NCBI GenBank assembly: GCA_028724185.1
Contig: JAQYDN010000001.1
Location: 124,001 to 188,000 of the forward strand
Reading direction: 5' to 3'
Source: Bacillota bacterium
Lineage (GTDB): Bacteria; Bacillota; Clostridia; Tissierellales; Peptoniphilaceae
DNA: 64,000 nt
Shown here: piece after piece, positions 55,898 through 64,000 of the stretch
Position numbering within the stretch: position 1 is the first letter of the stretch
How the letters are laid out: each line of letters starts with the position of its first letter
Program-made: the position numbers and the translations under genes
Notes under the pieces: model-generated
The model's database searches: none
Seen by the model: the letters and a program-made list of their open reading frames with translations, nothing else
Told to the model about the DNA's origin: nothing

Positions 55898-57008
55898 CGT
55901 TCGTCGCTCCCTCGCTTCGAAGCATCGGCTTCAAACCGTCCGTCACCTGCGTCGTCCCGTCTTTAAATATCCAGTACGCCTCGACGCCGTCCAGCGAATC
56001 GACAAGGCGTCTGCCCTCCTCGTAGGGCATGCAGAAGACGGTCGTCGACAAAAAGTCCGCCTGCCCGCTGTCCTTCGTGACGATGCTCACCGAACGCGCG
56101 TATTCCGCTGGCATCAGCGTCTCGGGGTCGATCAGGTGGTGATAGTGCTTGCCGTCGACGATGTAAAACCTCTGATAGTCTCCGCTCGTCACCACGCAAG
56201 TGTCGTTGGCGTAGATGACGTCCTTGACGTTTTCCGCACCCTTCGTCTTGCCGATGACGGCCTCGGGATTTTGAATACCGACGCCGAAGTACTTTCTGTC
56301 TTTTTCCGGCGCATCTCCGATGATCTTGACGTTGCCGCCCGCGCTGATCAGCGCCGCGGGACAGCCGGCTTTTCGGAGCTCTTCGCCGATTTTTTCCGTC
56401 GCAAAACCCTTGGCGACCGCGCCGACGTCGATTTTCAGTTGCGGATCCTTAATTTCGACGGCGGACTCGTCCGGATACAAGACGATGTCGTCGATGTTCG
56501 TATGTTCGTCGGCCGCCTTCAGATCGTCCATACTCGGAAGTTCCGCCCCCGGCGCGCCTTCAATCAACGCCTTATCGTCGGAGCCGACGCTGCCTTCGGG
56601 GACGACTTCGTATCGATCGCGATACGCCTGCCAAATCGAGGTGACCGCGCCGAAGGCGATGTTCGTCTTACCGTATGTCTTGTAATTTTTGATAGAAAAG
56701 TCCAACAGTTCCATGAGCTCCGGATCGACGACGACCTTTCCCTCGCCGGCACGATCGTTGACGGCCTTGACGTTGACGATGCCGTCGTAATGTTTAAACC
56801 CGTCGTAGAGGTGGTCGAGTTCCTGATAGCGCCGATGGACCTCTTCGAGGTATTGATTCCCTTCCTCCTCATTGTTTGCGTAGACGATGACGCTTACCAC
56901 CGTATCGAAGGTGTCATAAAACGTGGTCTCAAACCGCTCGGGTTCGGACTTCGCGCACCCGCCGAGCAGCAATAGACACGCCAACATCACAGGAATTATT
57001 TTCTTCAT
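55887..57008 (-). CDS. apbE: FAD:protein FMN transferase
   Basis: Lipobox LLGGCAK; TFYDTFDTVVS, DVGAVAKGFATEKI, ISAGGNVKIIG, YHHLIDPETLMPAE, STTVFCMPYEEG. Confidence 0.93.
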   Translation of the reverse strand: MKKIIPVMLACLLLLGGCAKSEPERFETTFYDTFDTVVSVIVYANNEEEGNQYLEEVHRRYQELDHLYDGFKHYDGIVNVKAVNDRAGEGKVVVDPELMELLDFSIKNYKTYGKTNIAFGAVTSIWQAYRDRYEVVPEGSVGSDDKALIEGAPGAELPSMDDLKAADEHTNIDDIVLYPDESAVEIKDPQLKIDVGAVAKGFATEKIGEELRKAGCPAALISAGGNVKIIGDAPEKDRKYFGVGIQNPEAVIGKTKGAENVKDVIYANDTCVVTSGDYQRFYIVDGKHYHHLIDPETLMPAEYARSVSIVTKDSGQADFLSTTVFCMPYEEGRRLVDSLDGVEAYWIFKDGTTQVTDGLKPMLRSEGATNDAE

Positions 57009-57040
57009 AAACTCCCTTTCTTATACTTCTCCAAACGCTC

Positions 57041-57083
57041 CCATAGAAAAAGAACGGCATCCCCGTTCTTTCTTACGCTATGG
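57041..57083 (-). promoter_or_regulatory. Leader hairpin plus U-tract upstream of apbE (candidate attenuator)
   Basis: Minus strand CCATAG...AAAGAACGG-GGATG-CCGTTCTTT-TT-CTATGG. Confidence 0.4.
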
Positions 57084-57302
57084 TCGTCGCAACATATTAT
57101 ACCGCGACATTCGTCGAGGATCGCTCCCGAACAGACGTCTCGCGACGCCTCGAGACGGGATCGTTTCAATAAATCGCGATTATTTATTATTTTATAGGAT
57201 CGCTCAAATGCTTGCAAGATCCTCCGCTATAAATCCGTGCGAAGATCCTAAACCCGCGCCCCTTCAAGACGCGCTCCGCTTTCGACGTGATATACTGATC
57301 GT

Positions 57303-58010
57303 ATGACGAATATTTTGGGAAAGGTTGATGGCATGGACTTTTTAAACGACAGACTCAATATCTTTAAAGACCTCCCGTCGGATGTCTTGGATACACTTAT
57401 GCGCGCGTGCACTTTCCGCGAGACCGACGCCGGAGAGGTTCTCTTTCGCGAGGGCGACCTGCTCCCCTTTCTCTACATGGTAAAGAGCGGTCAGTACGCC
57501 CTGTTCAAGCTGAGCAGCGCCGGCGAAAAACGGATCATCTTCACCTTGGGCCCGGGGGAGATTTTAAATTACCCCGAATACCGCTTAAAACCCGCGTCGA
57601 TTTCCTGCCACGTCGTCCAAAAGGGCATGGTCTGTCTCCTGGATCAACGCGTCCTTCAAGACGCCGTGCGAAGGGAGCCGTCGCTCGCTTTAAACATCAT
57701 CGACTTATACAATCTCCGCATGCGCAGACTCTACCGCCAGTTAAAAAACGCGTCGGGATCCGTTCGATTGGACAAGCGCATCGCGGCGAAACTTTGGAAA
57801 CTGTCGAAGGACTATCCGCTTTTCCATCCGCGGGGAATCGCCATCGATATGAAATTGACTACGACGTTTCTCGCCGAGTTGATCGGCGCGAGCAGGGAGA
57901 GCGTCTCGAGAAATTGCAAAGTTCTCCTCGACCGGGGTCTCGTCGTCCAGGAAGACGGCTATTGGATCGTTCCCGATCGACGACGGCTGGAGCACTACTT
58001 CAAGAGCTGA
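57303..58010 (+). CDS. Crp/Fnr-family transcriptional regulator
   Basis: cNMP-like N-terminal barrel (GEVLFREGDLLPFLYMVKSGQYALF) and HTH FLAELIGASRESVSRNCKVLLDRGLV. Confidence 0.93.
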   Translation: MTNILGKVDGMDFLNDRLNIFKDLPSDVLDTLMRACTFRETDAGEVLFREGDLLPFLYMVKSGQYALFKLSSAGEKRIIFTLGPGEILNYPEYRLKPASISCHVVQKGMVCLLDQRVLQDAVRREPSLALNIIDLYNLRMRRLYRQLKNASGSVRLDKRIAAKLWKLSKDYPLFHPRGIAIDMKLTTTFLAELIGASRESVSRNCKVLLDRGLVVQEDGYWIVPDRRRLEHYFKS

Positions 58011-58047
58011 GCGCATCCGTTCGAACTTTTATGAAAAAACAGGATCA

Positions 58048-58063
58048 TGTGATTTTTCTCACA
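58048..58063. promoter_or_regulatory. CRP-type operator TGTGA-TTTTTC-TCACA
   Basis: Perfect half-sites, centred about 41.5 bp before the TSS predicted from -10 TATCAT (58085-58090). Confidence 0.75.
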
Positions 58064-58079
58064 GACATCCCCGACGTTT

Positions 58080-58125
58080 CCTCTTATCATGACAATATAG
58101 GAAATTTATTGTGCCCGATAAGAGG
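58080..58125. repeat. 9-bp inverted repeat spanning -10 to RBS of asrA
   Basis: CCTCTTATC ... GATAAGAGG. Confidence 0.7.
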
Positions 58126-58136
58126 AAGGAGTTAAG

Positions 58137-59156
58137 ATGGGATACCAACTCAAGACATCCTCGTTGAACGATCTCTTAACGGATCTCTCGACGGATTATT
58201 TACTCTTCGCTCCCAAGCGGTTCATCGGCGAGGCACCCTATTCGGACCTCGACTCGATTCGCTACGGCGAAGTCAGCTGTATCGAGGACATGGAACTCGA
58301 CGAAAAGAGCCATTATTCGATGAAAGAAGTCTTTTATCCGATCAGCGAAACGCTGTTTTATTTTACGGAAGATCAAGTCACGGAATCCGAACCCCGCTTT
58401 GACAAGGAGGCGCTCGTCTTCTTGAGAAGCTGCGACCTACACAGCGTCAAGCGCTTGGATGCGATCTATTTGGAAAATAAGTTTGAAGACTATTACTACA
58501 AACGATTGCGCGAAAAGATCAAATTTGTGCTGATCGGCTGCCCCTCCGCTTACGACAACTGTTTTTGCGTCGACATGGGAACCAACCGCTCCGAAAACTA
58601 CGCGGCCTCCATCGACCGGGACGGCGATTACTACCTCATGGACGTCAAGGACGACGCGCTCGATGCCGTCATCGCAAAGCACGCCGATGAAACCCTCGAC
58701 GTTCTCCCCCGTTATGTCACCGAGACGAAGACCCGCGTGCGTTTGAGCGATCACGTCGATCCTCAAAAAGTCGCGGCCTCGGATTTCTGGAACCAATACG
58801 ATAAGCGCTGCATCGCATGCGGTCGCTGCAACTTCGTCTGCCCGACCTGCACCTGTTTCACGATGCAAGATATTTTTTACCGGGACAACGGAAGAGTCGG
58901 CGAACGCAGACGCGTCCACGCCTCGTGCATGGTCGACGGCTTTACCGACGTCGCGGGCGGCGGAAAGTATCGGGCTCGACACGGCGAACGCATGCGCTTT
59001 AAGACGCTCCACAAAGTCTACGACTTCAAAAAGCGCTTCGGCTATCACATGTGTACGGGATGTGGCCGCTGCGACGACGTCTGCCCCGAATACATCTCAT
59101 TCTCCACGATGGTGACCGAAGTCGCCGACATAAGTGATGCAAAGGAGGCGCGTTAA
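58137..59156 (+). CDS. asrA: Anaerobic sulfite reductase subunit A
   Basis: CIACGRCNFVCPTCTCF, CTGCGRCDDVCPEYISFS; first of asrABC. Confidence 0.93.
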   Translation: MGYQLKTSSLNDLLTDLSTDYLLFAPKRFIGEAPYSDLDSIRYGEVSCIEDMELDEKSHYSMKEVFYPISETLFYFTEDQVTESEPRFDKEALVFLRSCDLHSVKRLDAIYLENKFEDYYYKRLREKIKFVLIGCPSAYDNCFCVDMGTNRSENYAASIDRDGDYYLMDVKDDALDAVIAKHADETLDVLPRYVTETKTRVRLSDHVDPQKVAASDFWNQYDKRCIACGRCNFVCPTCTCFTMQDIFYRDNGRVGERRRVHASCMVDGFTDVAGGGKYRARHGERMRFKTLHKVYDFKKRFGYHMCTGCGRCDDVCPEYISFSTMVTEVADISDAKEAR

Positions 59157-59157
59157 G

Positions 59158-59958
59158 ATGAAGAACGAATACATTCCTTTTTATTCAAAAATACTCGACA
59201 TCGTCGAACACACCGAACACGAGCATACCTTCCGGATGGCCTACTCGGGCGACGTGCGCCCCGGTCAATTCTTCGAAGTCTCCCTGCCGAAAGTCGGCGA
59301 GGCGCCGATCTCCGTCTCCGGCATCGAAGAGGGTATCATCGACCTCACGATTCGAAAAGTCGGAAAAGTCACCGATCAGATCTTCGAGCAGCTCCACGGC
59401 GACCACCTCTTTTTAAGGGGTCCTTACGGCAACGGCTTCGACCTGGATCTCTTTAAGGGAAAGGAACTCCTCGTCGTCGCCGGCGGCACGGGCTTAAGCC
59501 CCGTTCGAGGCGTCGTCGACTACTTTGCGAAAAACCCCGACGACTGTCAATCCATTACCCTCGTCGCGGGATTTAAGTCGCCGGCGGACGTCCTCTTCTT
59601 GGCCGACCAGGACCGCTGGCGCGATACGATCAACATCGTTCTCACCGTCGACGCCCTCGACTGCGACCCGGGCGACATGGTCTGTGAAGTCGGCATGGTC
59701 ACCGAGCACCTCCCGAACCTCCGCATCGAGCACTACGAGGAGGCCGTCGCCATCGTCGTCGGGCCGCCGGTGATGATGCACTTTACCTGCCTGCAGCTCT
59801 TGCAGTTAGGATTCAAGGAAGAAAATATTTGGGTCAGCCAAGAGCGAAAGATGTGCTGCGGCCTCGGAAAGTGCGGCCACTGCAAGATCAACGAAAGTTA
59901 TGTCTGTGTCGACGGTCCGGTGTATAATTATAGCGAGGCCCGACACATGTTTGATTAA
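59158..59958 (+). CDS. asrB: Anaerobic sulfite reductase subunit B
   Basis: FAD/NAD domain LRGPYGNGFDLDLFKGKELLVVAGGTGLSPVRG; C-terminal ERKMCCGLGKCGHCKIN. Confidence 0.93.
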   Translation: MKNEYIPFYSKILDIVEHTEHEHTFRMAYSGDVRPGQFFEVSLPKVGEAPISVSGIEEGIIDLTIRKVGKVTDQIFEQLHGDHLFLRGPYGNGFDLDLFKGKELLVVAGGTGLSPVRGVVDYFAKNPDDCQSITLVAGFKSPADVLFLADQDRWRDTINIVLTVDALDCDPGDMVCEVGMVTEHLPNLRIEHYEEAVAIVVGPPVMMHFTCLQLLQLGFKEENIWVSQERKMCCGLGKCGHCKINESYVCVDGPVYNYSEARHMFD

Positions 59959-59969
59959 GAGGTGATGAC

Positions 59970-60962
59970 ATGAGTCAAGATTATAACGCACTGAAGATGA
60001 GAAAAAACGCCTTTCGCGTGACGAAGCGGCGAAATATCACGGCCTCGAGAATTCGCGTCCCCGGAGGCCACATCACCGCCGAATTGCTCGGACAGATTCA
60101 ATCCATCGCAGAAACCTACGGCAACGGAGAAGTGCACATCACCTCTCGCCAAGGGTTTGAGATCTTAGGCATCCCCTTCGATAAGATGGATGAAGTCAAC
60201 CAGGCGCTCCAGCCGTTGATCGACGAGTTGGACATCAACCAGGACAAGCGCGGCGAAGGCTACACGTCCTCGGGGACGCGAAATGTCGCCGCCTGTATCG
60301 GAAACCGCGTCTGTCCCTACGGATGTTATGAAACGACGGGATTTGCAAAGCGCATCGAAGAGGCGATCTTCCCCGACGATCTCCACTTTAAAATCGCCCT
60401 CACGGGATGCCCCAACGACTGTCAAAAAGTGCGCATGCACGACTTCGGCATCATCGGCATGACGGAACCGCAACTCGATAAGGACCGCTGCGTCAACTGC
60501 GGCGCCTGCGAAAAGTACTGTCGGAAAAAGAGCGTCGAGGCCATTCACATGGTCAACGGCAAGCCCGAGAGAAATAAGGAAAAGTGCATCGGTTGCGGCG
60601 TCTGCGTCGTCTACTGCCCGATGCGCGCCTGGACGCGTTCGAAGAAAAAATACTACAAGCTCACGCTCCTCGGACGGACCGGCAAGCGCAACCCGAGGCT
60701 CGGCCAAGATTTCATCAAGTGGGCGGACGAAAAGTCCATCATCAAGATCATCCAAAACACCTACAGTTACGTTCGAGAATACATCGATCCCGACGCGCCC
60801 GGCGGAAAGGAGCACATCGGCTATATCGTCGACCGCACCGGTTTCAATGTCTTTAAGGACTGGGTCATGAAAGACGTCCACCTCCCCGAGGAAGCCATCG
60901 TCTATCAACCCATGTATTGGGGCGGCATCCATTACGACGCCACACATACGAATAAAATTTAG
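59970..60962 (+). CDS. asrC: Anaerobic sulfite reductase subunit C (siroheme)
   Basis: VHITSRQGFEILGIP, ALTGCPNDCQKVRMHDFGIIG, two CxxCxxC ferredoxin motifs. Confidence 0.94.
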   Translation: MSQDYNALKMRKNAFRVTKRRNITASRIRVPGGHITAELLGQIQSIAETYGNGEVHITSRQGFEILGIPFDKMDEVNQALQPLIDELDINQDKRGEGYTSSGTRNVAACIGNRVCPYGCYETTGFAKRIEEAIFPDDLHFKIALTGCPNDCQKVRMHDFGIIGMTEPQLDKDRCVNCGACEKYCRKKSVEAIHMVNGKPERNKEKCIGCGVCVVYCPMRAWTRSKKKYYKLTLLGRTGKRNPRLGQDFIKWADEKSIIKIIQNTYSYVREYIDPDAPGGKEHIGYIVDRTGFNVFKDWVMKDVHLPEEAIVYQPMYWGGIHYDATHTNKI

Positions 60963-60970
60963 GAGGCACT

Positions 60971-61735
60971 ATGTTTCAAGAAGATGTTCGTCGATTCGCG
61001 GATACCGCCGCGGCGAAAATGCACCTGTTCAACGATAACTTGCCCGGTTACTTCGTCGCGTCCATGTTGGCGGGACTTTACGTCGGGCTCGGCGCATGCG
61101 TCACATTTACGATCCAGGCACTTATGAACGGCGTACCCGGCGCCAAGGTCGTCATGGGGCTCGCCTTTTCCATCGCGCTCACCCTCGTGGTCATCGCGGG
61201 CGCCGAACTCTTTACGGGCAACAATCTCGTCATGAGTTTGGGACTGTCTCAAAAGACCGTCCGCTTAAAGGACACGGCAAAGCTATGGATCGTCTGTTGG
61301 ATCGGAAACCTGCTCGGATCGATCCTCTGCGCACTCCTCTTCGTCGGAGCCGGCGCGGTCACAGGCGATGCGCAGGACGTCTTTTTGAACGTCGCCCTCA
61401 CCAAGGCGGAAATGGCCTTTCTTCCGCTCTTCATTCGCGGCATCCTGTGTAACATCTTAGTCTGCCTCGCCGTATGGGGGTCGGGACGCATCGCAGACGG
61501 CGCGGGCAAGATCTTGTTCATCATGCTCTGTATCGCGACATTTATTATCTCGGGATTTGAACACAGCGTGGCCAACATGACCTTGCTCTCGATCGGCTTA
61601 CTCGTCAACACCTCCGGCGCGCTCAGCTTCTCGGGTGTCGTCTACAACCTTCTCGTCGTCACCTTCGGCAACATGGTGGGCGGCATCGGCCTCGTCGCGC
61701 TCCCCTACGCACTGATCGGCCGCAAGAAATCATAA
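60971..61735 (+). CDS. FNT-family channel (formate/nitrite/hydrosulfide transporter family)
   Basis: GAELFTGNNLVMSLGL, CWIGNLLGSILCALLF, GFEHSVANMTLL; immediately downstream of asrC. Confidence 0.9.
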   Translation: MFQEDVRRFADTAAAKMHLFNDNLPGYFVASMLAGLYVGLGACVTFTIQALMNGVPGAKVVMGLAFSIALTLVVIAGAELFTGNNLVMSLGLSQKTVRLKDTAKLWIVCWIGNLLGSILCALLFVGAGAVTGDAQDVFLNVALTKAEMAFLPLFIRGILCNILVCLAVWGSGRIADGAGKILFIMLCIATFIISGFEHSVANMTLLSIGLLVNTSGALSFSGVVYNLLVVTFGNMVGGIGLVALPYALIGRKKS

Positions 61736-61746
61736 CGACATCCATT

Positions 61747-61786
61747 AAAAAAACACGCGTATCATCATAGATACGCGTGCTTTTTT
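61747..61786. terminator. Bidirectional terminator between FNT gene and TPM gene
   Basis: AAAAAAACACGCGTATC-ATCATA-GATACGCGTGCTTTTTT. Confidence 0.9.
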
Positions 61787-61790
61787 ATTT

Positions 61791-62567
61791 TTACCAGCCG
61801 CCGCTCGCGCCGCCGCCCCCGGAGGAACCGCCGCCTCCGAAATTTCCTCCGCCGAAACCGCCGGAAGAACCTCCGAAGCCGCCGTAGCCGCCGGGGAAGA
61901 TATACGGCCCGCGGTAGCGCCTGCGACCTCGACCGCCGCGACCGCCGCCGAAAAAGAAGCTGATGAGGGCGATCAAAATAATGATGCGAACGATCGTCCC
62001 GATCACCTCGCCCGCTCCTATATCGTCCGAATCCTCGTCGATTTGTTCGGCGAGTGCGTCTTGACCGGTTATATCGACCTGATACTCATCCCCGACCAAC
62101 GTCAGAAGTTCGTCAAAGGCGTGCAGGATGCCCGCTTCGTAGCGATCTTCCTGAAAATACGGAACGAGGTCGTCCAAAACGGCTTGTGCCTTCATATCGG
62201 GGATCGCGCCCTCTAAGCCGTATCCCACTTCGATGCGAAATTTCTTCTCCCTCATGGAGATAAGTAAGAGGACGCCGTTGTCTTCGTCTTTCGAACCGAT
62301 GTTCCATTTGTCGAATAAGTCGACCGCCGCCGTTTCGACGGTCTCGCCCTCCGGCAAGTGATCCAGGACGCAGACGACGATCTGACTTCCCGTCTGTTTA
62401 TACAGCGATTCGTCGGTCCTTACGATGCTCGACTTCGCCTCGTCCGAGAGGACGCCGACCTCGTCGTAGACGTAGAAATCTTTCGTTGGCTCCGGCAGCT
62501 TCTGCGCGAACACGGGCTGCGCACAGAGCAATACCAAAAGAAAGATCAGAAGGCTCTTTTTTTTCAT
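61791..62567 (-). CDS. TPM-domain (YgcG-like) membrane protein with Gly-rich tail
   Basis: FYVYDEVGVLSDEAKSSI...NGVLLLISMREKKFRIEVGYGLEGAIPD; GGGSSGGGGASGGW tail. Confidence 0.92.
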   Translation of the reverse strand: MKKKSLLIFLLVLLCAQPVFAQKLPEPTKDFYVYDEVGVLSDEAKSSIVRTDESLYKQTGSQIVVCVLDHLPEGETVETAAVDLFDKWNIGSKDEDNGVLLLISMREKKFRIEVGYGLEGAIPDMKAQAVLDDLVPYFQEDRYEAGILHAFDELLTLVGDEYQVDITGQDALAEQIDEDSDDIGAGEVIGTIVRIIILIALISFFFGGGRGGRGRRRYRGPYIFPGGYGGFGGSSGGFGGGNFGGGGSSGGGGASGGW

Positions 62568-62576
62568 AGAATCTTC

Positions 62577-63128
62577 CTAGAACTTCACTTGCGGTGCTTG
62601 CTCCGCGCCGGGTGAGGATTGGAAGTACTCCCGTTGGTTAAAGCCCAATAACTTCGCGACGATGTTTGTCGGGAACCGCTTCACCGATTTGTTGTAATCC
62701 GCTACCGCCTCGTTGTAACGCTTGCGTTCGACCGCGATGCGGTTTTCCGTGCCGGCGAGCTCCGCCTGCAGATTTTGGAAACTGCCGTTGGCCTTGAGTT
62801 CGGGATAGGCCTCGGCGACGACGTTGATATTTCGAATCGCCTCGTCCATTTGGTCGTTGGCCGCCGCATATTCGCCGGGCGTCTTGGCCGATTGCACCGC
62901 GCTTCGCGCCTCGGTTACCTTGGTAAATACCTCTTCTTCGTGTTGCGCGTAACCTTTGACCGTCTCGACCAGGTTCGGAATCAAATCGGCGCGGCGCTGC
63001 ATGGTGTTTTCCACCTGCGCCCACGATTGATTGACGTCTTCATCTTTTACTTGGAGTTTGTTATACGTCGAGCCGAATATGGCCGCGATGATGAGGACGA
63101 TGATGATAATAGGGGTTGCTTTTTTCAT
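62577..63128 (-). CDS. lemA: LemA family protein
   Basis: YNKLQVKDEDVNQSWAQVENTMQRRADLIPNLVETVKGYAQHEEEVFTKVTEAR. Confidence 0.95.
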   Translation of the reverse strand: MKKATPIIIIVLIIAAIFGSTYNKLQVKDEDVNQSWAQVENTMQRRADLIPNLVETVKGYAQHEEEVFTKVTEARSAVQSAKTPGEYAAANDQMDEAIRNINVVAEAYPELKANGSFQNLQAELAGTENRIAVERKRYNEAVADYNKSVKRFPTNIVAKLLGFNQREYFQSSPGAEQAPQVKF

Positions 63129-64000
63129 TCGCTCTCCTTTGCTTTAATATGTGTAATCTTCAGCGTTTCCAGTGACGCCTCGAGCATCTCTTCGATCGGA
63201 AGGTTCGCCTCCGAGCGCTCCATCTCCTCGACCGTCGGACGCAGACTCGGGTGTTTCGGCAAAAACACCGTACAACAGTCTTCGAACGGTTGGATCGAGG
63301 TCTCGTAAGTTTCGATCCTCTCCGCCCAGCGAATGATGTCGATCTTGTCCATGCCGATAAGCGGCCTGAAGACGATGCGCTCGGCGACGTCGTTCATCAC
63401 GGTCAACCCGTCGATCGTCTGACTTGCCACCTGTCCCAAGTTCTCGCCCGTGATGACGGACTTATAGCCGTAGCGATCCGCCAGGCGATTGGCGATGCGC
63501 ATCATAAAGCGACGCGAGAGAACCGTCATCTCCTCGGGCGGACAGTGCTTGTTGAGTTCCTTTTGGATCGGCAACAAATTCACACTGTAGACCGTCATCT
63601 TCGTCGTATAGCGCGACAAGATCCTCGCGAGGTCCATGACCTTCTCCTCGGCCCTCGGCGAGGTAAACGGATACGAGTGGAAGTGCAGGGCGTCGACCTG
63701 TACGCCGCGCTTCGCCATCAAAAATCCGGCGACCGGCGAATCGATCCCTCCGCTTAAGAGTAGCAGGCCCTTGCCGTTGGTCCCCAGCGGCAGTCCGCCG
63801 TAGGTCGGAATCTTGTGGTGATAGATATACGCCTCTTTCTTGATGTCGACGTAACAATAGAAGTCCGGATCGTGCACGTCGACGTGAAGCCGATCCCCGA
63901 AATGATTTAAAATATCTTCGCCGAGCGCCATATTGACCTCTTGGGAGTCCATAAAAAAGCTCTTGTCGCTCCGCTTAGTTACGACCTTAAACGATTCGTA
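63125..64000 (-). CDS. thiI: tRNA 4-thiouridine sulfurtransferase, 5' truncated by window edge
   Basis: YESFKVVTKRSDKSFFMDSQEVN THUMP; LLLLSGGIDSPVAGFLMAKRG PP-loop; GENLGQVASQTIDGL; no rhodanese domain. Confidence 0.94.
   Translation of the reverse strand, partial: YESFKVVTKRSDKSFFMDSQEVNMALGEDILNHFGDRLHVDVHDPDFYCYVDIKKEAYIYHHKIPTYGGLPLGTNGKGLLLLSGGIDSPVAGFLMAKRGVQVDALHFHSYPFTSPRAEEKVMDLARILSRYTTKMTVYSVNLLPIQKELNKHCPPEEMTVLSRRFMMRIANRLADRYGYKSVITGENLGQVASQTIDGLTVMNDVAERIVFRPLIGMDKIDIIRWAERIETYETSIQPFEDCCTVFLPKHPSLRPTVEEMERSEANLPIEEMLEASLETLKITHIKAKESE

Noticed and set aside
55881-56975. 364-aa plus-strand ORF
   Set aside because: Antisense shadow of apbE; no recognisable motifs
60165-60947. 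260-aa minus-strand ORF
   Set aside because: Antisense shadow of asrC
61800-61950. Gly-rich repetitive DNA as a repeat element
   Set aside because: It encodes the normal Gly/Ser-rich tail of TPM-domain proteins
1-64000. CRISPR arrays, tRNA/rRNA genes, IS elements or prophage
   Set aside because: No regularly spaced repeats, cloverleaf/CCA signatures, transposase or phage structural proteins were recognised on either strand

Overview
The window is chromosomal DNA from a low-redundancy, gene-dense anaerobic Firmicute. A Clostridia/Tissierellia-type organism is likely, but this is inferred from gene content only. Both edges cut genes: nifJ-type pyruvate:ferredoxin oxidoreductase at the left and thiI at the right. 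In order, the window holds: an NAD de novo operon (nadA-nadC-niaR-nadX) with a 22-bp palindrome over its -35; an orphan bioB; three complete two-component systems, each next to ABC exporters of the antimicrobial-peptide type; a collapsed fourth system (response regulator fused to a permease tail); a YtrA-like GntR/ABC operon; pstSCAB; two separate OpuC-type osmoprotectant importers; a pyruvate oxidase; an LTA-synthase-like sulfatase; a LysR/YeiH pair; rplM-rpsI; a [FeFe]-hydrogenase-like protein with a NuoE-like partner; apbE; a Crp-family regulator followed by asrABC and an FNT channel; and a LemA/TPM pair. I saw no tRNA, rRNA, CRISPR array, IS element or prophage. The best candidates for something undescribed are: (1) a stand-alone protein at 51503-52438 that reads as a HEPN (RNAIAH) domain fused to a PD-(D/E)XK/Mrr-like nuclease domain, with its -10 interleaved with that of rplM; (2) a RR::permease deletion scar with a 1-nt homopolymer frameshift; (3) 11-bp tandem direct repeats in front of several TCS/ABC operons; and (4) a CRP-type regulon (TGTGA-N6-TCACA) linking the sulfite-reductase operon to a small-ORF/membrane-protein locus. 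All family calls were made by eye from motifs; no searches were run.
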